From positions 3,474,501 to 3,538,500 of the forward strand of contig JARUPY010000534.1 in assembly GCA_029817715.1 (NCBI GenBank): a stretch of DNA of 64,000 bases, read 5' to 3'. This DNA comes from Melastoma dodecandrum (Eukaryota > Streptophyta > Magnoliopsida > Myrtales > Melastomataceae). Below are positions 50,416 through 60,862 of this stretch, in pieces. The notes under the pieces are model-generated. The model saw only the letters and a list, made by a program, of their open reading frames with translations, had not been told where the DNA came from and made no database searches. The translations under genes and the position numbers were made by a program. Positions within the stretch are counted from its first letter, which is position 1. Every line of letters begins with the position of its first letter.

Positions 50416-51678
50416 ATGGCAGAGACGGACCCCACCAAAAGTTGTTTTCCTCAACTTGTCCGATTTTCAATTTTTGTTACCGAGTGGTCATGTGGATTCG
50501 TGTTTATGATGGAAGGTATGCCATCGTTACGGGAGCGAACAAGGGTATCGGGATTGCGATATGCAGGCAGCTCGCTTCCAAAGGGATCCACGTGCTGTTG
50601 ACCGCCAGAGACCAGGCGAGGTGACTCGAAGCTGTTCGTGTGCTGAATGAAGAGCCTGGGGTGACCCCTGGCAACATCTCGTTCCACCAGCTCGACGTCA
50701 CTGATCCCTCTAGTGTCACCACGCTTGTCGGGTTCGTCGAAAGCCGTTTCGGACGGCTTGACATCTTGGTACGAGTTGGTTTTGGCCATCGAGCTTTTTA
50801 TGTTGTGTGTGTGGCGAGCTTGAATACCTGTTGAGATTCAAATCTGAAGAAAAGGAAAATTTCGGTTTCAGGTGAACAATGCGGGGGTCCTCGGAGGCGT
50901 CATCGATGAGCAGGCCTTGCGTGAATCCAGGGATGGCAAGGTACAACTTTTCGACACCATTTGACAGGGATCGAACTGCGGTATGGTGGTCGTTATGAGG
51001 CAGGAAAAGGGGATGATTTTTTTTTTGTGGCTGCTGTTTGCAGCAAGACATTGATTGGCCCAAAATCATGACGGAGACATCCGAATTAATGGAGGAATGC
51101 ATTGCCGTGAACTACTACGGAGTGAAAAGGATGGTTGATGCCTTTGTTCATCTTCTTCGTCGATCCGACTCGCCTAGGATCGTTAATGTGTCTTCCCGAA
51201 GTGGACTCCTGCAGGTAAATTGACACGGGAGATTTAAAACGAAAAATAAAATTATTTGGTTCGCCAAAACGATTACGATCTTGGTTTCCAACAGAACGTG
51301 CCCGCCGGATGGGCGAAGGGAGTGCTGAGCGACGCAGAGAGCCTGTCTGAAGAGAAGGTGGATGAAGTAGTGGAGAAATTCCAGAAAGACTACAGAGACG
51401 GGGCATGCCACGAAAGGAACGGATGGCCAACTCACCTGTCCGCATACTGTATCTCGAAGGCGGCCTTAAACGCATACACGATGGTCTTAGCAAGGAAGCA
51501 CCCGGATTTCCGCGTGAACTGCATGTGCCCGGGTTATGTGAGTACAGACATGAATCACAACACCGGTTCCTTCACCACAGACGAAGGGGCGGAGGTGGCG
51601 GTCATGCTCGCCCTTGTGCCGAATGGCGGCCCTACCGGCAAGTTCTTTAAGAGGACAGAAGAGGCTTCCTTAATTTAA
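50416..51678 (+). pseudogene. Short-chain dehydrogenase/reductase relic (salutaridine/neomenthol type)
   Basis: The exons are recognisable: cofactor site [12 protein letters not shown] (from about 50514) to 50768, 50872-50940 (NNAGVLGG), 51044-51214 (INVSSRSG-type strand with catalytic Ser), and 51295-51678 with the catalytic YCISK and a complete C-terminus. This is the plant SDR group that includes salutaridine reductase and (+)-neomenthol dehydrogenase, NADPH-dependent carbonyl reductases. A TGA at 50622-50624 falls in frame after TARDQAR, about 36 codons into the Rossmann fold. The first exon (Met at 50416, MAETDPTK) has no canonical donor giving the right phase to the second, perhaps a lost splice site. 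Otherwise the gene is well preserved, so inactivation looks recent or is a sequence error. Confidence 0.82.
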
Positions 51679-52104
51679 AGCCATTTGGTTGGTTCCATCT
51701 GGTAAATGGTGGGGTCGGGACTGGGCCCGTTGATCGGACCTGTCCGAGAATAAGTTGAAATGAAATAATCCACTATGTTTATTGCCAGCCTGCCTACCTG
51801 CCTTTATTTAAAGGCCTTCGTCGTCATCACAGTTCGAATGATATTCCTCGTAGACTTTGACACAATTCCCCAATTTCTAAAAAAGGATAAAAAAAGACAT
51901 TAAGAGAATAAAAGTTCACGTAAACGCAAACATTTCATTTTGATTCTTGCTGGACAATAGACATCAACCAACAGCATCTAATCCTTTACTTTTTTTGCTT
52001 CCTTCCATTCATTTCCTGGACAATTCATTCCTCCTCGTCCCTTCTCAAGAAGGTTTCTGTTTAAGTGCGTTCGACTCGTCGCTCGAGGAGACGCTGTACG
52101 AGCC
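51679..52104. other. Gap between SDR relic and NLR gene 2
   Basis: It contains the SDR 3' end and the promoter/5' UTR of NLR gene 2. No further gene was seen. Confidence 0.6.
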
Positions 52105-54849
52105 ATGTTGTTGGTTATTCCGACGCCGGAGAGCCTCGGGGCCAAAGCCCTGGACATCATCTTTGGCGAGCTCCTGAAGCAGATTGGAATAGCCAAGGAC
52201 AAGGCTGTCCAATACAAGCCAATGTTGGATCGTATGCAGGACACGATCATTCAACTAAAACCGATCGCAGAGGACATACAGGAGTTGAACCGGATGCTGG
52301 ACGACACGGACAACGAGATGAAGACGTTGCTGCAACGCATAAAGGAAGGGGAGAGGCTAGTCAAGGAGTGCACGGAGGAGGTCCGGTGGTGGAACTGCTG
52401 CTGGAAGAAGCCTTCCTATTTCGATAAGCTGAATAGACTCGACGAGGACATCAAGCGATTCGTTAGCATAGTCTTGCAGGTTCAGCAGGTGAAGAACGAG
52501 AAAAGGATTATGCTTCAATTAAATGACATGAAAGCCTGGATGACGGAGGATGGGAAGGGCAATGGGGTCGTGTTTGGTGATGATGCGGGGACTTGCGCAG
52601 TCCCTGAGGTGCCGAGGTTGGTCGTTGGTTTAGATCTTCATGTGAAGGAGTTGAAGAGCCAGGTGCTCCAAAGCGCAATGGATCTGATCGTGGTGTCCGC
52701 TCCGCCGGGTTGTGGGAAGACTACTTTGGTGCTAAAGTTTTGCCACGACGAAGAAGTTAAAGGTAAGAATATTTAACGATCCATGATCCGATTTGATTTC
52801 AGTCCAGTCTCAGAAAATCTCATTTGCGATGCAAACCTTGGGCAGAGAATTATAAGGAGAACATCTTCTTCATTGCCGTATCAAAGTCATTGAACCTCAA
52901 GACCATCATTGGCAGAATGTTTAAGCACAAACGCCGACGAGTACCCGAGTTTCAGAGCGATGATGATGCGATCAATCAACTGGAGAACCTCCTCAGGACG
53001 ATCAATAGTCCCATACTCCTCATTCTGGATGATGTCTGGCCCCAATCACAACATGACGTCGAGAAGTTCCAATTCCAAATCCCGGATTACAAGATCCTGT
53101 TGACTTCGAGGGCCGTACTGCGTAGATTCAACTGTTACCTCCTGAAGGGACTAGACCAGGACAACTCGACGATTCTTTTCCGCGCCGCTGCTGGCCTTAC
53201 CAATGAGGTCTCTGAAATCCTCAAGGAAGACATTGACGAGGTAATAAGATGACAAATTTCCACATAAATAGCCAAAAAGTTTGATCTTGGAGGTTGGTTA
53301 CTATTCTGCAGGCAATCGAGGGATGCAAGGGGATACCTCTCGTGCTAAAGGTCGTCGGCAGATCATTGTGCAGACAGCCACAGGCAGTATGGCGAGCGAG
53401 ACTGCAAGAGTGGAGAACCGGCACGTCGGTTTTACAATCAAATGATGGTGAAATCCTTGGCCGGCTTCGAACATGCTTGGAATTTCCGGATAGCAAGGCA
53501 GATGTCAAGCACTGTTTCCTTGACCTCGGGTCATTCCCCGAAGACCAGAGGATCCCAGCAACCACCCTCATAGACATGTGGGCGGAGTTATATAGTTTTG
53601 ATGAGGAAGGGGTAAAATCGGTTGCCAATATTCACGAGCTCTGCTTTCGCAACCTTGCCGGTCTTATTATTATAAGGTATGCTGATTAGTTCACCTGTCC
53701 TCATGCATTGAACTCGTTGGACTAAAGCATTTTATTTCAGGGAGAAGTTTTATGAGTCTGAGAACAACTACAGCCAGCACTTTGTGATGCAACATGACAT
53801 TCTGAGGGAACTTGCGATCATCGAAAGCAGCACTGAGCCAGTCGAATACCGGAAGAGACTATTCGTCAACATAAGCAATAACAGATTCCCAAGCTGGTGG
53901 AAATATCAGGATGGGAAGCATTACCATGCTCGCCTCCTTGCTATATCAACAGGTTATATTCCCACATTGTTGGCTATTGGCTTCTGCAAATCCACATGAT
54001 TGTCCGCCTGTTTTTGCGTGTGCAGACGAATCGTTTTCATCGGCCTGGCCGGACTTACAAGCCCCAGAAGTAGAGATCATGGTTATCAGCTTCTGGGGGA
54101 AGTACACCTTGCCTGCATTCATCAACAGCATGAAGAAATTGAAGGTCTTTATATTCACCAATTATGGCTCGCATCCAGCCGAGCTGACCAATTTCCAGGT
54201 GGTTCCGTCGTTGTCCAATCTCCAGAGAATACGGATGGAACATGTGCAGGTGCCTCGACTTTTTGTTCCGCACTTCCAGTTGAAGAACCTTCGGAAGCTC
54301 TCCTTCATAATGTGCAAGATCGGCGATGCATTCCAGAACTGTGACTACCTTATTCCAGTGGCTCTCCCTAATTTGGCCGAGCTCTGCTTTGATTACTGTG
54401 AGGACCTGCTGGCCTTACCATCTGGCTTCTGCGAGATCCCCCAACTTCAGAAGCTCCACATCATGAACTGCCACAACCTGACTGGCCTTCCCGAGGAGAT
54501 TGGGAAGCTTACGAACCTCCAGCAGATGAGGCTGAGCTCCTGCACTGGACTATCGAGGCTGCCCAAGACGATTGGGAAGCTCAAGAGTCTGGTACTATTG
54601 GACGTCTCCGATTGCTTAAGACTGGAAGAGTTCCCGAGCGAGATTGGGGAACTGCTGGCGCTGAGAAGGCTGGACATGAGGAAATGCCTGAGGGTTCACG
54701 AGCTGCCAGAGTCGGTTGTGAAGCTCCAGGCTCTGAAGGAAGCGATCTGTGACGATGACAGGGGGCGGCTATGGGGGAGATACGAGCGCCATCTGCCAAA
54801 ACTGAAAGTAGACATACCCGAAGAAGCGATCAACTTGAATTGGTTGTAA
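52105..54849 (+). CDS. RPW8-type NLR (NRG1-like helper), gene 2
   Basis: Five exons (52105-52762, 52846-53240, 53312-53676, 53741-53952, 54026-54849) encode 817 residues with the same intron positions as gene 1. RPW8-like N-terminus (1 to about 140), P-loop PGCGKTT (201-207), kinase-2 LLILDDVW, RNBS-B ILLTSRA, GIPLVL, and the RNL-typical QHD in MQHDILRELA. The C-terminal LRRs end with the NLNWL tail. Everything is in phase and there are no stops. It is transcribed away from gene 1; the two are about 6.1 kb apart with an EPRV relic and the SDR relic between. The duplication is old enough that N-termini differ widely. Confidence 0.92.
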
Positions 54850-55626
54850 GGCGGAAGGCGGTCCCTGAAACAAATTACTTCATAATATCAACAAATAAGC
54901 CATTCCTCCGACAATATCCACGCGGGGATGGAGTCCTCAGTGCTCCTTTGTTGCGGAATTCCGCTTAGCTGCACTGTCTTTCTGGTTTTCCTTCTATTCG
55001 CCGCAATTACTCGACACAAACTCGTCGTTCGATTTCTCGTCAAACGTTTTCATGTCGGTGGAGGCCGATCCTCGACATCGACCCCAACCCGGAAAGGTTC
55101 CACCCTATGCTTTGTCCCACCCATCTTAGTGAGGGGGAGGGGGGGGGGGTGGGGGGGGGGGGGACGGTGTTAAGCAAGCAACGTCAACCAGCTGCCCGCT
55201 CCGAGACTTTTCAGTTTCGGACAGGTACGAGGATGTTGTCGTGTAGATCAATCAGACGCGTGTCGGAGGATGGTGCAAAAGAGTGGGCTCACTAAACTGA
55301 GATTGCATGGATCGAAGGGTCCAGTCCATGTATTTTGAGAAAATGGGCCTCTTCCGAATTGGGACCTTTCTTGGGATTTGTCTTAAAAACTTCTTCTTCA
55401 TTTTTTTATCTTTGTTCGCTTGTTATTTGCGCCGGATTGTATTTGAACTGTGGGGAGGCGAAGGTTGAATCACAAGGTTTTAAAAAAGATCACGGCATTT
55501 GTCAATCAACTTGGCCATGTGGATTGGTACCACCCCCCCCCCCCCCTCCAATTTCTGGGTTTGATATAATTATGGATTCTTCCTCAGGCTTGGGAACTAA
55601 GCGACATCGATTAGTTGATTAGTAGT
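54850..55626. other. NLR 3' flank with long G and C runs
   Basis: No gene seen. G-rich tract at 55131-55163 and a 14-base C run at 55533-55546 stand out. The LTR retrotransposon target site is at the right end. Confidence 0.6.
55131..55163. repeat. Long G tract (G-quadruplex-capable)
   Basis: Thirty-three bases with only one A and one T among Gs, split into several G runs. It could form a quadruplex and is also a likely assembly or sequencing weak point. Confidence 0.8.
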
Positions 55627-56145
55627 CCTTGTGTTGACATGACAAATAATTTTGAGCCTGGGCTTAGAACAGAAACCCAGTAATCGCTCAAGTCACACTC
55701 CGAGTCGGCCCAAGATACAGTCGACTCACGACGAAGTCGATTAGGTCGACCCATGACGAAGTCGACTAGGTCGACTTATGACGAAGTCGACTAAGTCGAT
55801 TTATGAACGGAGTCGACCAAGATGACTCAAAGTCATCAAAGATGACTCACGACGAAGGAATATGGTAATCAAAGTCAACCAAGATGACTCAACAGTAGCT
55901 AAGTCTACTAGTAGGGTCAAGTCGACGGATTCTGGATAAGTCGACCAAGTCGGTCGTAGTCCGTACAGATCAGTCAAGTCGACAAGGTTGGAATAAATTT
56001 ATTTTTGTTAAAGATCGTAACTGATCCTAATATCCGGGAACGTGATCCCATATATCAAGGAGGTTGTTGAGACACTCCCACGATATTAGGGATCACGATC
56101 TATAACACGATCTATCTGTTACGTGTTAAACACGTACAAGTCCTC

Positions 56146-56153
56146 TATAAATA
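56146..56153 (+). promoter_or_regulatory. TATA box in the 5' LTR
   Basis: TATAAATA within the palindromic context CCTCTATAAATAAGCAGAGG; the same element is at 61355-61362 in the 3' LTR. Confidence 0.65.
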
Positions 56154-56270
56154 AGCAGAGGAATTTTTTAAGACAAAAACACGACCATCCACAGCCAAAG
56201 CTCTGAAGTTTGTTCATCAACCTTATGAATTAGATACCTTGACCCGGTTTATAGGTCAAATCCCCTTCTA

Positions 56271-56486
56271 CCGACAGAGTGAGCTCGTAGGGCCTTTGCC
56301 GTCAAACCCCCGCCAGCGATACCACCGACGGAGTGAGCTCGTAGGGCCTTCGTCACAGCCTTTCGCCAGCGACTGCCACCGACGGAGCGAGCTTCCAAGA
56401 CCTTCGTCACAGCCTCCCGCCAGCGACCGCCACCGACGGAGCGAGCTTCCAAGGCCTTCGTCACAAGTTCTCCGCCGGCACAGGAT
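56271..56486 (+). repeat. 54-bp tandem array in the 5' LTR
   Basis: Four units starting at 56271, 56325, 56379 and 56433, spaced exactly 54 bp, each beginning CCGAC and carrying GAGCGAGCTTCC/GAGTGAGCTCGT. The period is a multiple of three, so frames stay open on both strands, but it lies after the TATA box in LTR sequence and is not a gene. Confidence 0.9.
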
Positions 56487-56677
56487 TCCACATCGTTGTC
56501 ATCACTTGCTCCCTTTTCGTTCTTTTTGGTTGTAAGCCCCTGTTCTTAATTCGTCAAGATTGTAAGACTTGCATTCTGTTTGAATACAATTGTGCATCTT
56601 CTTACTGGCGACCACAATCCAATTCCTGTGAGTCCTTTGCCAAATATTTCCGACGTGATCCGTTCTATACGCGAACA

Positions 56678-57336
56678 CGTTTTTGGCGACCACAGTGGGA
56701 GGACAGGCGAATGGACAGGCTGAAGCTACCAATAAACTCATAAAGAACAATATTCAGAAAATGGTTGGTGCAAATCCAAGAGGATGGCACAAACTATTAC
56801 AAGACACTTTGTGGGCTTTAAGGGTTACTAAGAGAGAAAGCACAGGGGAAACCCCTTTTTCACTAGTATATGGGCAAGACGCCGTCATACCTATTGAGGT
56901 TCGATACAAGTCGCACAGGGTGACTCACCCTGATTTACAAGACGAGGCAATGTACCTCGCTTTGGAAGAATTAGAGAAGAAGCGACTTGATGTAATAGAC
57001 CGACTCGAGGTGCATAAACAAAGGATTGCTAGGCATTATAACAAAAGGGTTGTCCATAAGCACTTTAAAGTGGGCGACTTGGTTTGGAAGATGGTGCTCC
57101 CCCTTAAATCGAAAGACCAAGTTTTGGGTAAATGGTCCCCTAATTGGGAAGGTCCATATGAGGTATGTGAAACATACTCATATAATAGTTATCGGCTTAT
57201 GACGAGGAGTGGGGTCAGACATCCATTAAAGGTTAATGGTAAATATCTCAAGCCCTATCGCGCGACTATCTGGGAAGCTCACCATAAAATCCTAAAACAA
57301 AGGACTCCATTAATTTGGGAAGCGCTTAATTCCTAA
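56678..57336 (+). pseudogene. Ty3/Gypsy integrase C-terminal remnant
   Basis: An open frame (about 56698-57336) starts abruptly just inside the 5' LTR at the end of the integrase core (GQANGQAEATNKLIK), then runs TLWALRVTKR, TPFSLVYGQDAVIP, HYNKRV, FKVGDLVWKM, GKWSPNWEGPYEV and a basic C-terminus. These are the conserved integrase C-terminal blocks of plant Ty3/Gypsy elements. Everything upstream in pol is deleted, and the joint lies within about 20 bp of the LTR end. Confidence 0.88.
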
Positions 57337-57462
57337 GGAATCGCGCTAGTCTTCAGTAACGCTGTCTGGAAGAATGAATTGTGCGTAGTGGGCAGAGATT
57401 CATTTGAGACACAATGAACTTGATTTATTGAGTAAAACAAAAACAATGGAATTGCTCTTTGA

Positions 57463-60400
57463 TTACAAATCTAATTTCCATAACCCGCCGGCTTCTTTGA
57501 AATCAAGGACAAGGGATTCACGAGCTCGTCGCTTCGCGTTCACCTTGTTTCGCTGGGCATAAAGGTCGACGACCTTTTCTCGATCCTTCTCAGCATTGGC
57601 CTCCAGCTCCTCGATTTCTTGAGTATTGATCGACGCGAGCTGCTGAGTCAGGTCATTCTTGAGGTTCGTATAGAACTCTATTTGTCTCTCTGCCTCGGTC
57701 AGCTTCTCTTGCACGTCGACCAAACGTTGGCGGGCGTCCTGCGCAGCTTTGGAGGCCTGCTCTCGAGCTTTATTAATCGACTGAATCTTCGAGTCAGTCG
57801 ATTCCAAGGTGAGCAGGTCGGCGTCGTAATCCCTCCAGCGGGTCCAGAACGTCGACCTGAAGCTCTTGCAGGCCCCCAATATTTTGTCCGTAACCCGAGG
57901 GGATGCCTTGATTCTCTTCAACAGCTTCTGCATCCTCCTAAATTCGTTGACGCCTAAGGGGTCGATGAGCAGAAGTTGGCAAAGTTCTTCGATATCCTCG
58001 TGAAGCTTCTCCCACGGGTCTTTAGTTGACCTAGAAGTCGCTGCAGCAGGATCCTGAAGAATAAGAGGCAGAATGTTGTTAAACAATACCCTAAAAAAGC
58101 CAACGACCTCGTGCGATCGAGTATTTACCTCTTGAGGCAATTTATCCCAGAGCTCTCGTCCGAAGAAGAAGGGGGAGTAGGAATCTTTTGTCGGCCAGCA
58201 GGCACCTTCACCCTCTTCGGACGAGCCTATAAGGAAGGATATAAGTACCTCAGTTAAAATCGCAATGATAATACTATGTTCTGTTTAAAACAAGAACACA
58301 TACCATCGCTGGTGTAGGAGTTTGGACTGGAGGAGAAGGAATAGCTTGGTTTTCCTCCTCATGAGTCGACCGAGTCGGTAGGTCGACCAGGATCGCGACA
58401 TCCAGAGTAGCCTGTTCTTCTTGAACCAAGGCCTCAGGGATGTGCCGTTCCTGAAACAGAGTATGATGCAGAACCGAAAGTTCATATATGAACTAAAGTA
58501 ATGATACACCAGCTTAGAATTAAACTCACCTTGGCGACTGAAGCCTTTGAACTTTTGTCTAAGGCATGGGAGATAAGCTGGTCGTCATCATCATCTGAAG
58601 CCTCTCCCTAGACAATATAGTATGGGTTAGATATGAAAACTCAAAACAAAAACTGAAGTCATCAGAGTCATACCTCTGCTGTCGGCCTTTGTGGAGCGTC
58701 GACTGCAGCTGAAGACGCTGGCACCGCAGCTGGTGCCTTGGTAGATGAGGTCGCCGCTGAAGCAGCTGGCAACCTGGATGGGGTCGCCGCTGCAGCAGCT
58801 GGCGACCTGGATAGGGTCGTCGCTGCAATAACTGGCGACCTAAGAGAGGAAGTCGCCGCTAGTCTCTTCCTCTGAGACATAGGCACTTCTTCAAGATCTT
58901 CTGCCTCTTCCTCGGCCGCCTTGCGCTTTGGTGCGCTTTTAGATCGAGCCTTAGAGGGATCACCTTTGGCTACTTCCCTGGGGCTCGCAACTTTAGCCTT
59001 CCCCTTGCTGGTCGACTTGAGTTTAGAATGAGCAGGGGTAAGGGGGGCTTTAGGCTTGGGTTTTCCAGAGCCCCGAGGAAGCAATGATCCTGAAAGAGGA
59101 GAAAAACTTATGATTAGTATTAAGGACCCAATACTCTTAAAACAAAGCTAAGTCCTTACCTCTTGCTTTAATATGCGCGTCATCGGTGTAAAAATCAGGT
59201 TCCTTGGAGACCTCCAAAAAATGCATCAAGGCCCGCAGCTCTTCGTATGTAGTCGACCACAGCACGGTAAAGAACTGTGTGGCAAAACAGGAAGAAGTAT
59301 CAGATGGGAATTCCATCTGGGAGAGCTGCGCCTTGTGATTGAGCAAGTCGAGGATCTTCGAGTCGATCGACTTGCACACAATCTTCTTCATCCTGTCCCC
59401 ATATAAGCCGCCGGCAGGGTCGGCGAGTGGAACTGCTACACTTTGGATAAACCCAAACTGCCTTGCACACAGTTGAGGGTTATAGACTTCAAAAGTCAGG
59501 CAGCCATCGAAAATAACTGGCAGATCTCTGCTGGTCAATACTCCATTCCAGAAGCCACGAGCAGTTTGAGGATTGATTTCCTGAGCAAGTGTCTTGCCGC
59601 CTGGAAAGGATGCCCAGTCGCGTCGATCTACCTTGCCGAAGTCGACTATGTGCTTTAGATGGCCAGTGATCGATGTCATAAGCCATTGATCCTTACGCTG
59701 GCAGCACTGATCTAGGATGCTTTCCCCATAATAGGAAGCTTCAGAGGGCGAAGAAGGGACCTTGAACCCAGTCAATCCCGGCATCCACATGGCTGACCAA
59801 AGATGAACTAGCCAGAGCAACCCTCCTGCTGGATTTCTTGGAAATGGCTTGATTTGAGACGTTGCTCTGTCCAGATCGTGATAAAGAAGACCCAAAATGA
59901 AGGGACCCCAGGAGATTTCTTCATCGGTCTCCCTTAGAAAATTGGCCACCGCATAAGAAGTGTGGCTAACTTTCTTCCCAGGGAAGCAATAGACGAATTT
60001 GCTCAACAAGGTGCTGAGGAACTCGACCTCTTCCTGGGCACCAAAACCTTCAGTCGACAACCTCTCATCTGACCTCTTGCCTGCTGAGGCCATCTTCAGA
60101 TGCCTATTCACCACATCCATGTACTGAAGGGCGCCCTTAGGATTAATATCGCCTGCCTGGGAGTACTGTCGAACAGGGCGGCCATTGATTTTGCACCTGG
60201 TCAAAATCTCCACATCTGCCAATGTAACTGACATAGGGCCTTCTGGGAAATAGAAGCAGTTCACGACAGAATTCCAGAAAGGCAGCATGGCCGAACAGAC
60301 CCTGGGATCACAGCTCTTATTTGCTACTGACATCCTAAAGAATCTCAAAATCCTCTGGTTCCTAAATCTTTCTGTAAAGTGCTCCTCCCACATCTCAAGC

Positions 60401-60666
60401 CAGTCTACCATCTCAGACTTAGATGCAGATGGAAAACACAGGAAAGATCCCTGACCTTCCCAGTTGAGGGGATCGATGAAGTTGGGATGACAAATCGGGA
60501 TGGGCTTCTCAGTGATGAGATAGTTGAGCGGCACCGTCTTCGGGAAAAGATGCTCTGGTAAGATAGGTCCAAGAGTGACGCCCGACCCCTGATCTTCTGC
60601 GACCGGAATGGGTCCGGTTGGCCCCGCGCGCAGATTATGGAACTCAAAAGACTTAAAAGTTGACAT
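57463..60666 (-). CDS. Antisense plant mobile domain (PMD) and coiled-coil protein
   Basis: It runs opposite to pol. The first exon (from Met 60666, or in-frame Met 60765, to 59160) encodes about 500 residues like the plant mobile domain family (MAIN/MAIL1 and transposon PMDs): LADVEILTRCKINGRPV, FLRETDEEISWGPFILGLLYHDL, LWLVHLWSAMWMPGLTGF. Further likely exons are 59089-58674 (Ala/Ser/Lys-rich, basic), 58607-58530, 58450-58304, 58226-58129 and 58053-57463, the last a long coiled coil (INKAREQASKAAQDARQRL). Phases agree except between the fifth and sixth, so that junction or a small indel is unresolved. A TATATAAA box on the minus strand (60809-60802) suggests its own promoter. Extra antisense genes with PMDs are known in some plant Ty3/Gypsy elements; the function is unknown. 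Confidence 0.7.
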
Positions 60667-60801
60667 CTTTTTGAGGATCGAAGGAGTTTTGGCAAGGGAG
60701 ACGAAGGGTTTTCTGGGAAACGAGGGTCTCTGGTTTCTTGGAGAAGATGGAGAAGTGTTGAGCAAGGAAGAAAAGTGCGGGAAAAGAACGATGACTCTCC
60801 T

Positions 60802-60809
60802 TTATATAG
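60802..60809 (-). promoter_or_regulatory. TATA box of the antisense PMD gene
   Basis: TATATAAA on the minus strand, 36 nt before the ATG at 60765 and about 135 nt before the ATG at 60666, just inside the 3' LTR. Confidence 0.6.
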
Positions 60810-60848
60810 GGTATGATTTTTGCTGAGTCGGCATAGCCAACCCAGCAT

Positions 60849-60859
60849 AAAAGGGGGGC
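60849..60859 (+). promoter_or_regulatory. Polypurine tract
   Basis: A purine run (AAAAGGGGGG) four bases before the 3' LTR start TGTTGACA, the plus-strand priming site expected for LTR retrotransposons. Confidence 0.75.
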
Positions 60860-60862
60860 TTA

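Larger units (their letters stand above)
55632..56677 (+). repeat. 5' LTR
   Basis: 1046 bp. It contains a 25-bp-period GTCGAC-rich array at about 55730-55820, a TATAAATA box at 56146-56153 and a four-copy 54-bp array starting at 56271. It differs from the 3' LTR by several indels, including about 30 bp of extra sequence near 55820-55850. Confidence 0.93.

Noticed and set aside
56271..56486. Regularly spaced repeats as a CRISPR array
   Set aside because: Units are contiguous without unique spacers, inside a plant LTR.
56239..56535. Repetitive RRSEL-type protein frame in the LTR (also at 61448)
   Set aside because: Produced by the 54-bp tandem repeat whose period is a multiple of three; it is LTR sequence, with equally open frames on the other strand.
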